This document shows positions 20,627-29,577 of a stretch of 64,000 bases of DNA, in pieces (the stretch's first letter is position 1; each line of letters begins with the position of its first letter). The DNA comes from Zoogloea dura (GTDB taxonomy: Bacteria > Pseudomonadota > Gammaproteobacteria > Burkholderiales > Rhodocyclaceae): NCBI RefSeq assembly GCF_012927165.1, contig NZ_JABBGA010000012.1, forward strand, positions 79,435 to 143,434, written 5' to 3'. A program made the position numbers and the translations under genes. The notes under the pieces were generated by a model. It worked only from the letters and a program-made list of their open reading frames with translations, was not told the DNA's origin and did not search any database.

Positions 20627-22441
20627 ATGCGCCGCCTGACCGCCTTTGACGAAGCCATCGCCTCCACCGCGCTGGCCCTGATGACCCTGATCCCGCTGGT
20701 GGAGATCGCTCTGCGCCCACTGCACGGCAAGGGCATCGACAACGCCCCCCTGCTGGTCCAGCACCTGGGCCTGGTGCTGGCGATGTTCGGCGCGGTGCTG
20801 GCGGAAAGAGGCGGTCACCTGACGACCCTCGGCAGCGGCCTGGCGAACGCCAGGCAGCCGGCCCTGCGCCATGCCGCGCACTACCTGGCCAAGGGCGGCT
20901 CCGCGCTGCTGGCCGGCATGCTGGCCGCCGCCAGCTGGGCCTTCGTGGCCAGCGAGCTGGGCGCCGGGCGGGAGCTGGCCTACGGGCTGCCGGTGTGGAC
21001 GGTGCAGGCGCTGATGCCGGCCGGCTTCCTGATCCTGGGTGTCAAGCTGGGCAGCCGCTGCACACCCCGCCCCATGCTGCGGCACCTGCTCGGCGCGGCC
21101 CTCGCCGGGGCCGGCTTCCTGTTCGCCCATCACTTCGACGGCGCCAGCCTGCCGCTGGCACCGCTGGCGCTCTTCCTGCTGGCGGTGCTGCTGGCCGGCG
21201 CGCCGATCTTCGCGGTGCTGGGCGGCCTGGCCCTGGCGCTGTTCTGGTCGGAGGGCCAGCCGATTGCGTCGGTCCCGCTGTCGCACTACCAGATCACGGT
21301 GAATCCCTCGCTGCCTGCGCTGCCCCTGTTCACCCTGGCCGGCCTGGTCTTTGCCCGCAGCGGCGCGGCCGGGCGGCTGGGGCGGCTGTTCACCGCCTGC
21401 TTCGGCGGCGGGCCTTTCGGCACGGTGGTGGCGGCGGCCCTGCTGTGCTCCTGCTTCACCGCCTTCACCGGCGGCAGCGGCGTCACCATCCTGGCCCTGG
21501 GCGGCCTGCTGCTGCCCCTGCTGACCCAGGCCGGCGTGCCGGAACGCAAGGGCATCAGCCTGGTGACCAGCGCCAGCGCCCTGGGCGTGCTGCTGGCCCC
21601 CTCGGTGCCGCTGATCATGTACGCGATCATCGCCCGGGTGCCGATCAACACCATGTTCCTGGCCGGCGTGGTGCCGGCCCTGGTGATGGTGGCATCGCTG
21701 CTGGCTGTGGGCGGCTACCTCGGCCGCAAATCGGTGCCGCAGCCGGGCACCGCCAGCATCCCCCGCGCCAGCCTGGCGGCCACTCTGGCGGCGGCCTGGG
21801 CTGCGCGCTGGGAGATCCTGGCGCCGCTGGTCGCCATCGGCTCGCTGGTCAGCGGCCTGGCGACCCCCACCGAGAGCGCCGCGCTGACCGCCGCCTATGC
21901 CATCCTCACCCAGGCCCTGGCGCACCGGGAGCTGGACTGGGCAACCCTGCGCCGCTGCCTGGCGGATTGCGCCCAGGTGATCGGCGGGGTGATGCTGATC
22001 CTCGGCATGGCGCTGGGGCTGACCAACTACCTGGTGGATGCGGGCATCCCGGATGCGGCGGTGGAATGGGTGCAGGCCGCCCTGCCCAACAAGTTCGCCT
22101 TCCTGGTGGCGCTGAACGTCTTCCTGTTCCTGGCCGGCGCGCTGATGGAGATCTATGCGGCCATCGTGGTGCTGGTGCCCCTGCTGCTGCCGGTGGCGAT
22201 CAGCTACGGGATCGACCCGGTGCATTTCGGGGTGATCTTCCTGGCGGTGATGGAGATGGGTTTCCTGTGCCCGCCGGCGGGCATGAACATCTTCTTTGCC
22301 TCGGCGATGTTCGCGCGGCCAATCCGGGAGATCGCGGTGTCGGTGCTGCCGGCGCTGCTGGCGATCTTCCTGGGCGCGCTGGTGATCTCGTGGGTGCCAC
22401 AGCTGGCCACCGCCCTGCCGGCGTGGGCAGGGCTGCACTGA
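20627..22441 (+). CDS. TRAP transporter fused small and large permease (DctQM)
   Basis: The 604-residue integral membrane protein combines a DctQ-like four-helix part (about residues 1-160) with a DctM-like 12-helix part. The DctM half shows the family motifs PLFTLAGLVFARSGAAGRL, CSCFTAFTGGSGVTILALGG and VPPAGMN-like FLCPPAGMNIFFAS. TRAP permeases use a sodium gradient to import the solute delivered by DctP. The ATG at 20627 was preferred to a GTG at 20606; both are in frame. It completes a tatT-dctP-dctQM operon. Substrate is unknown. It converges on moaE. Confidence 0.9.
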   Translation: MRRLTAFDEAIASTALALMTLIPLVEIALRPLHGKGIDNAPLLVQHLGLVLAMFGAVLAERGGHLTTLGSGLANARQPALRHAAHYLAKGGSALLAGMLAAASWAFVASELGAGRELAYGLPVWTVQALMPAGFLILGVKLGSRCTPRPMLRHLLGAALAGAGFLFAHHFDGASLPLAPLALFLLAVLLAGAPIFAVLGGLALALFWSEGQPIASVPLSHYQITVNPSLPALPLFTLAGLVFARSGAAGRLGRLFTACFGGGPFGTVVAAALLCSCFTAFTGGSGVTILALGGLLLPLLTQAGVPERKGISLVTSASALGVLLAPSVPLIMYAIIARVPINTMFLAGVVPALVMVASLLAVGGYLGRKSVPQPGTASIPRASLAATLAAAWAARWEILAPLVAIGSLVSGLATPTESAALTAAYAILTQALAHRELDWATLRRCLADCAQVIGGVMLILGMALGLTNYLVDAGIPDAAVEWVQAALPNKFAFLVALNVFLFLAGALMEIYAAIVVLVPLLLPVAISYGIDPVHFGVIFLAVMEMGFLCPPAGMNIFFASAMFARPIREIAVSVLPALLAIFLGALVISWVPQLATALPAWAGLH

Positions 22442-22451
22442 ACGGGGCTGC

Positions 22452-22474
22452 CCAGGTCGGCCCGGCCGGCCTGG
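22452..22474. terminator. Hairpin between the convergent TRAP permease and moaE genes
   Basis: CCAGG-T-CGGC pairs with GCCG-G-CCTGG around a three-base loop in the 36-base space between the two stop codons. No T-run follows on either strand, so termination would be weak or factor-assisted. Confidence 0.4.
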
Positions 22475-22477
22475 TGC

Positions 22478-22942
22478 TCAGGCCTCCCAGCGCGACGCCG
22501 CCGAGTCGTCGGACTCGCGGGCATCGACCCAGCGCCCGCCTTCCGGCGTGTCTTCCTTCTTCCAGAAGGGGGCGCGGGTCTTGAGGTAGTCCATGATGAA
22601 CTCGCAGGCGGCGAAGGCATCGCCCCGGTGGGCACTGGCGACACCGACGAAGACGATGCGCTCACCCGGCAGCAGGCGCCCGTAGCGGTGGATCACGCGC
22701 ACGCCGAGCAGGCTCCAGCGCGACTCCGCCTCGACGATGATGGCCTCCAGGGATTTCTCGGTCATGCCCGGGTAGTGCTCCAGGGTCATGGCGGTGACCT
22801 CGCTGCCCTCCCCGCTCAGCTTGTCGGCCCGCACCAGGCCGAGGAAGGTGGCCACCGCGCCGACATCGCCGCGGCCGGCGGACAGGGCCGCGGTCTCGGC
22901 GGCCATGTCGAAGTCGGCTTCCTGGACGCTCACCTGGCTCAT
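22478..22942 (-). CDS. moaE: Molybdopterin synthase catalytic subunit MoaE
   Basis: The 154-residue protein is the large subunit of molybdopterin synthase, which adds two sulfurs from MoaD thiocarboxylate to cyclic pyranopterin monophosphate. Family motifs visible are GAVATFLGLVR, LEHYPGMTEKSL, HRYGRLLPGE and YLKTRAPFWKKE, which holds the catalytic lysines. The ATG at 22942 has GGAGG inside the end of moaD; moaD stops two bases before it, so they are translationally coupled. A TTG two codons earlier is possible but less likely. Confidence 0.95.
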   Translation of the reverse strand: MSQVSVQEADFDMAAETAALSAGRGDVGAVATFLGLVRADKLSGEGSEVTAMTLEHYPGMTEKSLEAIIVEAESRWSLLGVRVIHRYGRLLPGERIVFVGVASAHRGDAFAACEFIMDYLKTRAPFWKKEDTPEGGRWVDARESDDSAASRWEA

Positions 22943-22944
22943 CG

Positions 22945-23199
22945 TCAACCTCCGGTCACGGGGGGAAAGAAGGCGATCTCGTCGCGGTCGCGCACGACCG
23001 ATTCGGGGCCGACCATTTCCTGGTTGATCGCCGCGCGCACGTTGCGCCCTTCCTGCAGCGCCTCCCAGGCACCGCCCCGCTTGGCCAGGTGGCCACGCAG
23101 CGCGCCAACGGTGTCGATGGTGTCCGGCAGGGTCAGGGTCTCATGGGAATAACCAAGGGTTTCGCGCAGGCTGGCGAAGTAAAGGACTTTGATGCTCAT
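22945..23199 (-). CDS. moaD: Molybdopterin synthase sulfur carrier subunit MoaD
   Basis: The 84-residue ubiquitin-like protein ends in the required Gly-Gly (PPVTGG), which is adenylated and made a thiocarboxylate. KVLYFASLRE at the start and RDRDEIAFFPP near the end are family signatures. The ATG at 23199 gives the normal length. Two further ATGs in frame at 23262 and 23325 lie in upstream 63-bp repeats and carry the same GGAG site at the same distance, so forms with 21 or 42 extra N-terminal residues are possible. Confidence 0.93.
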   Translation of the reverse strand: MSIKVLYFASLRETLGYSHETLTLPDTIDTVGALRGHLAKRGGAWEALQEGRNVRAAINQEMVGPESVVRDRDEIAFFPPVTGG

Positions 23200-23449
23200 C
23201 GGTATATCTCCGCCCTTACGGGCTGCGATGCGAGCACCTTCGGGCGGCCGTGCGGTGCTCATAGGTATATCTCCGCCCTTACGGGCTGCGATGCGAGCAC
23301 CTTCGGGCGGCCGTGCGGTGCTCATAGGTATATCTCCGCCCTCACGGGCTGCGATGCGAGCGCCTTCGGGCGGCCGCTCAGCGCTTGTAATCTTATCTCC
23401 GCCCTAGCGGGCTGCGATGCGAGCGCCTTCGGGCGGCCGCTCAGCGCTC
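23198..23449 (-). repeat. Four 63-bp tandem repeats between moeA and moaD, in the moaD frame
   Basis: Copies lie at 23198-23260, 23261-23323, 23324-23386 and 23387-23449; the two copies nearest moaD are almost identical and the two nearest moeA have diverged. On the minus strand each reads approximately M-S-T-A-R-P-P-E-G-A-R-I-A-A-R-K-G-G-D-I-P, exactly 21 codons, and ends in a GGCGGAG ribosome site followed by the next ATGAGC. The last copy runs straight into the real start of moaD. The copy next to moeA has a TAG inside, and the one after it has lost its ATG. Confidence 0.9.
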
Positions 23450-23451
23450 AT
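23404..23451 (-). CDS. Possible 15-residue leader peptide overlapping the moeA stop
   Basis: An ATG overlaps the moeA stop as ATGA and opens a reading frame of 15 codons (start MSAERPPEG, then TAG) within the first 63-bp repeat unit. It may only be a relic of the repeat, or it may let ribosomes finishing moeA reinitiate and carry on toward moaD. There is no independent evidence of expression. Confidence 0.25.
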   Translation of the reverse strand: MSAERPPEGARIAAR

Positions 23452-24671
23452 TGCAACAGTTCGGAATAAGGGATGAAGGACACCCGGTCACCCGCGCGGA
23501 TGGCGTGTTCCGGGGGGTTGTCCACCAGGCCGTCGGCCCACACGGTGGAGGTCAGCACGCCGGGCCCCTGGTTGGCGTAGAGCAGCACCCGGCCATCGGG
23601 CCCGAGGCGGGCCCGCAGGAACTCGCGGCGCTTGTCGGGACGCGGCCAGTCGAAGCCGGCTTCCAACGGCAGCGCACGGGGCAGGCATTCGGCCACGCCC
23701 TGGGCCCGCAGCACGAAGGGCCGGACCAGCATGATGAAGGTCACGAAGCTGGACACCGGGTTGCCGGGCAGGCCGATGAAGGCCGCACCCGGGCCGCCCG
23801 CCGGGTCGTTGATACGCCCGAAGGCAACCGGCTTGCCGGGCTTCATGGCGATCAGCCAGGAGTCGAGGCGCCCTTCGGCGGTGACGGCCGGCTTGATGTG
23901 ATCCTCCTCGCCCATCGACACACCGCCGCTGGTGACGATCAGGTCGTTGCTGGCTGCGGCCGTGCGCAGGGCCTGGCGGGTGGCCTCGAGGCTGTCGGGC
24001 ACGATGCCGAGATCGTTGACCTGGCAGCCGAGCGCCTCCAGCAGGCCGCGCAGCACGTAGCGGTTGGAGTTGTAGATGGCCCCCGGCGGCAGCGGCTCGC
24101 CGGGCATCACCAGCTCGTCGCCGGTGGAGAACAGGGCCACCCGCAGACGCCGGTAAACCGGCAGCGTGGCGCAGCCCACCGAGGCGGCGAGGCCGAGCAT
24201 CTGCGGGTTGAGGCGCAGCCCGGCGGCGAGCACCGTGGCGCCCCGGGCGATGTCCTCGCCCGCCTGGCGGATCCACTCGCCGGGCTTGGGCAGGTGATTG
24301 ACGATGACGAAGTCGCCGTCGGGGCTGCACAGCTCCTGCATGACCACCGCGTCGGCGCCATGGGGGATCGGTGCCCCGGTGAAGATGCGTGCCGCAGTGC
24401 CCGCCTCCAGGGTGTGCCCGACGCTGCCCGCGGGGATGCGCTGGGCCACCCGCAGGCGGGTGCCAGGGGCCGGCAGGTCGGCCGTGCGGACGGCGTAGCC
24501 ATCCATGTGGGAATTGTCGAGGGGCGGCACGTCCAGCCCGGACACCTGGTCCGCAGCCAGCACCCGCCCGAGGGCCTCGGCCGTGGGCACGGCCTCGATC
24601 GCGGCAAGCGGCTCGGCCGCGGCGAGCAGCGCGGCACGGACCTCTTCGAAGGGACGCAGGGTTTGCTTCAT
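23448..24671 (-). CDS. moeA: Molybdopterin molybdenumtransferase MoeA
   Basis: The 407-residue protein inserts molybdenum into adenylylated molybdopterin. Motifs seen in order are DVPPLDNSHMDGYAVR, FTGAPIPHGADAVVMQE, STGDELVMPGEPLPPGAIYNSN (in part), VTSGGVSMGEEDH and GLPGNPVSSFVTF, all standard for MoeA. Its ATG overlaps the stop of mobB (ATGA), so the genes are translationally coupled. The stop is followed at once by the repeat array that leads to moaD. Confidence 0.95.
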   Translation of the reverse strand: MKQTLRPFEEVRAALLAAAEPLAAIEAVPTAEALGRVLAADQVSGLDVPPLDNSHMDGYAVRTADLPAPGTRLRVAQRIPAGSVGHTLEAGTAARIFTGAPIPHGADAVVMQELCSPDGDFVIVNHLPKPGEWIRQAGEDIARGATVLAAGLRLNPQMLGLAASVGCATLPVYRRLRVALFSTGDELVMPGEPLPPGAIYNSNRYVLRGLLEALGCQVNDLGIVPDSLEATRQALRTAAASNDLIVTSGGVSMGEEDHIKPAVTAEGRLDSWLIAMKPGKPVAFGRINDPAGGPGAAFIGLPGNPVSSFVTFIMLVRPFVLRAQGVAECLPRALPLEAGFDWPRPDKRREFLRARLGPDGRVLLYANQGPGVLTSTVWADGLVDNPPEHAIRAGDRVSFIPYSELLQ

Positions 24672-25165
24672 GAGAGCCCTTGATGTTGAAGGATGAATTC
24701 GGCCACAGCAGCCGGCTCATTGAGATTGAGACAGGTCAAGGGAAGGGATAGATCCCCATCGGTGGCGACGGCCACGATGGCCGGATTGTCGGCATACATC
24801 AGCGGCCGCCCGTGATCCGGGCGATGCACTTCGATCTTCGGCAGGCGGACCGACTTGAAGCCCTCGACCAGCACCAGGTCGCAGGGCGACAGCAGGCCGA
24901 GCTGGGCCTCGAGGGAGGGCTCGGCCTCGCCGCGCATCTCGTGCATGAGCACCCAGCGCTCATCGGAGATGAGCAGCACCTCCCCCGCCCCGGCCTCGCG
25001 GTGGCGCCACGAGTCCTTGCCCGGCTTGTCCACGTCGAAGCCGTGGTGGGCATGCTTGATCACCGAGACCCGCAGGCCCCGGCGGGTGATCTCGGGGATC
25101 ACCTTCTCGATCAGCGTCGTCTTGCCCGAACCGGACCAGCCGGCGAAACCAAAAACCTTCTTCAC
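24668..25165 (-). CDS. mobB: Molybdopterin-guanine dinucleotide biosynthesis protein MobB
   Basis: The 165-residue P-loop GTPase has Walker A GWSGSGKTT near the N-terminus, KHAHHGFDVDKPGKDS and LVEGFK, all typical of MobB, which assists MobA in making the bis-MGD cofactor. The start is a GTG at 25165, placing the first residues as MKKVFGFAGWSGSGKTT; no upstream ATG fits the family. It is the first gene of the mobB-moeA-moaD-moaE group. Confidence 0.93.
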   Translation of the reverse strand: MKKVFGFAGWSGSGKTTLIEKVIPEITRRGLRVSVIKHAHHGFDVDKPGKDSWRHREAGAGEVLLISDERWVLMHEMRGEAEPSLEAQLGLLSPCDLVLVEGFKSVRLPKIEVHRPDHGRPLMYADNPAIVAVATDGDLSLPLTCLNLNEPAAVAEFILQHQGLS

Positions 25166-25223
25166 GGCTGCAGACCTGCAGGCGAGGTGGGCGGGGAGCA
25201 TCGACGAGGCATGGAGATTCACC

Positions 25224-25258
25224 AATCCGGCGGCGGTAACTGACAGGCCGCGGATTGT
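25224..25258 (-). promoter_or_regulatory. Candidate mobB promoter and leader hairpin
   Basis: TACAAT on the minus strand (25258-25253) resembles a -10 box, but no good -35 is present. It is followed by an imperfect inverted repeat, AATCCG-CGGC with GCCG-C-CGGATT, which would lie at the very start of the mobB message. It does not look like the known Moco riboswitch. Confidence 0.35.
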
Positions 25259-25266
25259 AGCAAGCC

Positions 25267-25287
25267 CCGGGGACGAAAGGCCCCCGG
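25267..25287 (-). terminator. Hairpin after the chemoreceptor gene
   Basis: CCGGGG and CCCCGG form a six-pair stem (25267-25272 with 25282-25287) 15 bases past the chemoreceptor stop. A T-run is lacking, so termination is a guess from position. Confidence 0.4.
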
Positions 25288-25301
25288 AGCGTAGCCCTGG
25301 G

Positions 25302-27362
25302 CTAGACCTTGACCATCGACAGCTGGCGCCGCAGCACATCGGCCACCGCGGCCAGCTGCCGGGACGAGTCGGCAATGGTGTTGACCGCCGCCGCGCTCTC
25401 CTCGGACATCTGGGCGATCTGCTCGACGTTGCGCGAGATGGACTCCGCCGCCGAGGACTGCTCCCGTGTCGCCAGCTCGATCTCACCGACGAGGTCGAGG
25501 CTGTGGCGGGTTGAGCCGAGGATGGATATGAGCGCCTGCTGCGCGGAGCGGGCCAGATCCACACCGTTGCGGACCTGGACGTCGCCGGTCTGCACCGCAC
25601 TGACGGCATGGCGGGTCTCCTCCTTCAGCGCCATGATGATGCCGCTGATCTGTCCGGTGGCGCCGGTGGTGCGCTCGGCCAGCTTGCGTACTTCATCGGC
25701 AACCACCGCGAAGCCGCGTCCCTGCTCGCCGGCCCGGGCCGCCTCGATGGCGGCGTTGAGCGCCAGCAGATTGGTCTGGTCGGCGATCTCCTTGATCACC
25801 ACGGCGATGCTGCCGATCTCCTCGGAGGAGTGCACCAGCTTGCCCATGGTCTGGATCGTCGCGCTGACCGTCTCGGCAAGCTTGGCAACCTCGTCGGCCG
25901 CCTGCCCGGCGGTCTTGCGGCCACGCTCGGCCTCCTCGCTGCCCTGGCGAGCCACCTGCGCCGCCGTTCCCACATTTTCAGCCACCTCGTTGATGGCCAC
26001 GGTGACCTGCTCCACCGCCGCGGCGGTCGAAGAAGCGGCCTCGCTGGAGCGGGCCGCGCCATCCGCCACCTGCTGGCTCGACCCGGCAAGCTGGCCGGAC
26101 TGTTCGAGCACCTGGCGCGACGCGGCCTGCACGCCCAGCATGATCGCCTGGATGTTCGCCATCATCGCGTTGTAGGCCGACGCAATACGGCCGATCTCGT
26201 CCCCCCGCGAGACCGAAGAGATACGCCGCAGGTCACCGTCCTGCTCGGTGGCCGTCATGGTCCGGCACAGGGAGTCGAGATCACGCCCCAGCCGCTGCAG
26301 GGCCATGAAGATCAACGTCAGTGCCACCATCACCAGCAGGACCAGGGCGCCCGCAGTCCACAGATTGCGGTGCTGCAAGCCTTCGTTGTCGGCTATCACC
26401 TGTGAGCCGACCTGCTGCTGGATCCCGATCAACTGGCCTAGCAGCGGCTCGATGGGCGCATAGTCCTTGCCCAGTGCCGACGCTTCAGCCTGGATCGCCG
26501 GCACGTTGCCGGCCTGGATCTGGGCGCCGACACGCTCGAGCCGATTGTCGAACTGCTCGAGCAGGGGAGTGAGCTCGCGGATGAGCTTCGATTCATCCGC
26601 CACCAGGGTGGTTGCGATGTACGCCTGCCAGTTGTCCTTCAACTGCTTGCGATCCTTCTCGAAGCGGGCCTGCCCCGCCTGCCCCCCGGCCGCCATCAGC
26701 TGCAGGTCGAGCATGGCGCTCCTCACCTGCGCCAATTGGTGCGTGGGGATCAGGCGATCGGCGTAGAGACCTTTCAGGGAGGACGTGGCGGTATCGGAGT
26801 CGAGCAGCAGCTTGCCGATCAACACAGCCTGCAACAGCACGAGGGCCAGCAGGACCAGACGGGCTCGGGCGGCAAAAGACAAACGCGCAAGCGCCCCGGC
26901 CCAGCCCTTGCGGAGCACCCGGCCGTCCGCCACGGTCAGGCTGCCCTTACCGGCGGCATTCCGGATCCTGGCGTAGTCGCCCTCCAGCTTGCGCGTGACC
27001 TTGGGGTCGGGGCAGCGACGTACGGACTGATAACCGACCACCTTGCCGTCCTCGCGCACCGGGGAGACGAAGGCATGAACCCAGTAATAACCGCCGTCCT
27101 TGCGCCGGTTCTTGACGAAACCGTTCCAGGTACGATTGTCCTTTAGCGCGACCCACAGGTCGCCGAATGCCTCTGCGGGCATGTCCGGATGGCGGACCAG
27201 GTTGTGGGGCTGGCCGATCAGCTCATCGCGGGAGAAGCCCGAGATGGCGGCGAAGTCGTCGTTGACCTCAACGATCCGCCCTTTCAGATCGGTGCGGCTA
27301 TACAGAAAGCTCCCTTCGGGAACCCGTGTCTCGATACCTGTCGTCGGCTGATTGATACGCAT
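25302..27362 (-). CDS. Methyl-accepting chemotaxis protein with Aer-like PAS domain
   Basis: The 686-residue receptor starts with a cytoplasmic PAS domain (about 15-120) very close to that of the redox receptor Aer: the [12 protein letters not shown] motif places Arg57, His58 and Asp60 at the same numbers as the FAD-contact residues of Aer. A transmembrane segment (about 169-187), a periplasmic helical region of about 145 residues, a second segment (about 333-355), a HAMP domain and a signalling domain with [13 protein letters not shown] follow. Unlike Aer it therefore has a full periplasmic sensor as well. It should steer swimming by redox or oxygen cues via CheA/CheW. No C-terminal CheR-binding pentapeptide is present. 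It is a stand-alone gene. Confidence 0.92.
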   Translation of the reverse strand: MRINQPTTGIETRVPEGSFLYSRTDLKGRIVEVNDDFAAISGFSRDELIGQPHNLVRHPDMPAEAFGDLWVALKDNRTWNGFVKNRRKDGGYYWVHAFVSPVREDGKVVGYQSVRRCPDPKVTRKLEGDYARIRNAAGKGSLTVADGRVLRKGWAGALARLSFAARARLVLLALVLLQAVLIGKLLLDSDTATSSLKGLYADRLIPTHQLAQVRSAMLDLQLMAAGGQAGQARFEKDRKQLKDNWQAYIATTLVADESKLIRELTPLLEQFDNRLERVGAQIQAGNVPAIQAEASALGKDYAPIEPLLGQLIGIQQQVGSQVIADNEGLQHRNLWTAGALVLLVMVALTLIFMALQRLGRDLDSLCRTMTATEQDGDLRRISSVSRGDEIGRIASAYNAMMANIQAIMLGVQAASRQVLEQSGQLAGSSQQVADGAARSSEAASSTAAAVEQVTVAINEVAENVGTAAQVARQGSEEAERGRKTAGQAADEVAKLAETVSATIQTMGKLVHSSEEIGSIAVVIKEIADQTNLLALNAAIEAARAGEQGRGFAVVADEVRKLAERTTGATGQISGIIMALKEETRHAVSAVQTGDVQVRNGVDLARSAQQALISILGSTRHSLDLVGEIELATREQSSAAESISRNVEQIAQMSEESAAAVNTIADSSRQLAAVADVLRRQLSMVKV

Positions 27363-27526
27363 CTGTGCATCCCCCTTTGAACCGTGATGAAACAGGGCGC
27401 TGAGGCCCCGTCATGGCCTTCGCGCATGGGTCTTCGCCCGGTAAGGGGATATCGGATGAATTGCGGAAAGCTCCAGAGGACTTGAGACGGTTCGTATGGG
27501 TGTTTCTGCTCAAGGGGGGCGTGCGA
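27363..27526. other. Gap between chemoreceptor start and helicase stop
   Basis: These 164 bases must hold the chemoreceptor promoter (leftward) and the 3' end of the helicase gene. I see no clear promoter pair, terminator or small gene. Confidence 0.3.
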
Positions 27527-29482
27527 TCAACCTGCGGTCTTGGGGGCGGGCAGGCGCTCGAGAAACTCGACCACCTCGGCCTCGGCCTTGCTCCGCCGCA
27601 TCGGCGGCAGGCTCTGCCAGACCCGCTTGCCATAGGGCTTGCTGAGCATGCGCGGATCGCAGATGGCGAGCACGCCGCGATCACGCTCGGTGCGGATCAG
27701 GCGCCCTGCCCCCTGCTTGACGTTGATGACCGCCCGCGGAAGCTGGTACTCCATGAAGGGGCTGCGACCGGACTTCTGCATGTACTCGATGCGAGCGGCC
27801 AGCACCGGGTCGTCGGGTGGCGCGAAAGGCAGCTTGTCGATGACCACCACCGACAGCGCATCGCCCGGCACGTCGACCCCTTCCCAGAAGCTCTGGCTGG
27901 CCACCAGGATGGCGTTGCCGAGACGACGGAAACGGTCGAGGAGCTCGGTGCGCGAGCCCTCCCCCTGGATCAGCAGGGGCAGCTTGAGCTTCTCGCGCTC
28001 CAGCTTCTCGCCGATCAGTTCATGGATGCGCCGCATCGCCTTGAGGGAGGTGCACAGCACGAAGGTGCGCCCCTGGGCGGCGCGGATCAGCGGAAAGGCC
28101 ACGTCGGCCACCGCGTCCGGGTACTCCGGGCTGTTGGGTTCGGGCATGCCCTGGGGCGCATACAGGATGGCCTGCTGGGGGTAGTCGAAGGGGCTGCCCC
28201 ACACCGCGGTGTCGATCGGCGGCTCGACCCAGTGCAGACCGAGCTCCCGGCAGTAATGGCCGAAATCCCGCCCCACGGCGAGGGTCGCCGAGGTGAAGAT
28301 CCAGGCCCGCGGATGGCCGTCCATCTGGCGCTTGAAGATGGCGGCGATGGACAAGGGCGTGGCATGCAGGGCCAGCGACTGGCTGAAGACCTCCACCCAG
28401 CGCACCCAGTCGGCGCCCTCCGGGTTCTGCCAGCGGGCCAGGATCTGCTGCAGCTCCTGGGTGCGGCGCAGGCAGTTGGCCAGGCCTTCGGAGCGCTCCG
28501 CCTGGGTCTCGAGCAGGGCGCAGAAGGCCGCAAGTTCGGCATCGAGCGCTTCGACGCCTTCGTGGAAGGGTTTGTTGTCTTCCATCTGGGCGAAGCCGAA
28601 GCGGGCGTTCTCGGCGTTCACCGACAGGCGCAGGTCGCGCGCAGCCTTCTCAAGCTTGCGGGTAAGCTCGATCAGGTCCAGGCAGTCACGCGCGCCAGCC
28701 ACCGTCTCGGAGCGGGTGTCGCGGGCCAGCTCCAGCAGCTGGGAGGTGGACACGCTCTCGCCGAAGAACAGGCTGGCGGTTTCCGGCAACTGGTGGGCTT
28801 CGTCGAAGATGACGGCATTGCAGGAAGGCAGCAACTCGCCCATGCCCTCGTCGCGCAACATCACGTCGGCGAAGAAGAGGTGGTGATTGACCACCACCAC
28901 GTCGGCATCCATGGCGGTACGGCGGGCGGCGGCGACGAAGCACTCCTTGATGTTCGGGCATTCCTGCCCCAGGCAGTTGTCCCGGGACGAAGTGGCAAAC
29001 TGCCAGGCCGCGGCGTCTTCCGGCACTTCGGGGCACTCCGCCTTGTCGCCGCTCTGGGTGATCTCCATGAAGCGCCCGATGGCCCGCAGGTGGGCGGCAT
29101 CTTCCGGCGTGGTGAAGCGGCCATCCACCAGGTTGCGGGCCAGGTGGTAATGGCAGACATAGTTGGAACGCCCCTTCAGCAACGCCACCGCCACCGGCAC
29201 CTTGAGCGCGCCACGGATGGTGGGCAGGTCGCGGTTGTACAACTGATCCTGCAGGGTCTTGGTACCGGTGGAGATGATCACCTTGCCGCCGCCCAGCAAG
29301 GCAGGCACCAGGTAGGCGTAGGTCTTGCCGGTGCCGGTACCCGCCTCGGCCACCAGCACCCCGTTTTCCTTTAGGGTATGGGCGATGTGCTCCGCCATCT
29401 CGACCTGCTGCACGCGGGGCGAGAAACCGGGAATGGCGGCGGCCAGGGGGCCGTCCGGGGCGAAGGCTTTTTCGACGTTCAT
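27527..29482 (-). CDS. ATP-dependent DNA helicase, DinG/YoaA family (XPD-like, iron-sulfur)
   Basis: The 651-residue superfamily 2 helicase has Walker A EAGTGTGKT at 46-54, the DEAH box in FDEAHQLPE, and late motifs including SFWEGVDVPGD and QGAGRLIRTERD. Between motifs I and II are Cys110, Cys170, Cys175 and Cys181, the expected ligands of the [4Fe-4S] cluster of the XPD group. Such enzymes unwind forked or R-loop DNA 5'-to-3' during repair. The length favours YoaA over the longer DinG. The ATG at 29482 lacks a clear ribosome site. Confidence 0.9.
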   Translation of the reverse strand: MNVEKAFAPDGPLAAAIPGFSPRVQQVEMAEHIAHTLKENGVLVAEAGTGTGKTYAYLVPALLGGGKVIISTGTKTLQDQLYNRDLPTIRGALKVPVAVALLKGRSNYVCHYHLARNLVDGRFTTPEDAAHLRAIGRFMEITQSGDKAECPEVPEDAAAWQFATSSRDNCLGQECPNIKECFVAAARRTAMDADVVVVNHHLFFADVMLRDEGMGELLPSCNAVIFDEAHQLPETASLFFGESVSTSQLLELARDTRSETVAGARDCLDLIELTRKLEKAARDLRLSVNAENARFGFAQMEDNKPFHEGVEALDAELAAFCALLETQAERSEGLANCLRRTQELQQILARWQNPEGADWVRWVEVFSQSLALHATPLSIAAIFKRQMDGHPRAWIFTSATLAVGRDFGHYCRELGLHWVEPPIDTAVWGSPFDYPQQAILYAPQGMPEPNSPEYPDAVADVAFPLIRAAQGRTFVLCTSLKAMRRIHELIGEKLEREKLKLPLLIQGEGSRTELLDRFRRLGNAILVASQSFWEGVDVPGDALSVVVIDKLPFAPPDDPVLAARIEYMQKSGRSPFMEYQLPRAVINVKQGAGRLIRTERDRGVLAICDPRMLSKPYGKRVWQSLPPMRRSKAEAEVVEFLERLPAPKTAG

Positions 29483-29577
29483 GACAAATGGAATGATAGC
29501 GCCAGAGTGCTCAGGCGATGGAAACGGCCTGCAGCAGGCCCCCGCGCATGCCGGCTCGCCACGCCGGCACGGACGTG

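Noticed and set aside
20555..22438. 627-codon minus-strand frame opposite the TRAP permease
   Set aside because: It is full of histidine, glutamine and arginine in the way antisense frames of membrane proteins are; the plus-strand permease is clear.
23198..23449. CRISPR array
   Set aside because: The units are contiguous 63-bp tandem copies with no spacers and no cas genes nearby.
25224..25256. Molybdenum-cofactor riboswitch ahead of mobB
   Set aside because: The hairpin is short and does not show the multi-stem arrangement of the known Moco RNA; only a simple inverted repeat can be supported.
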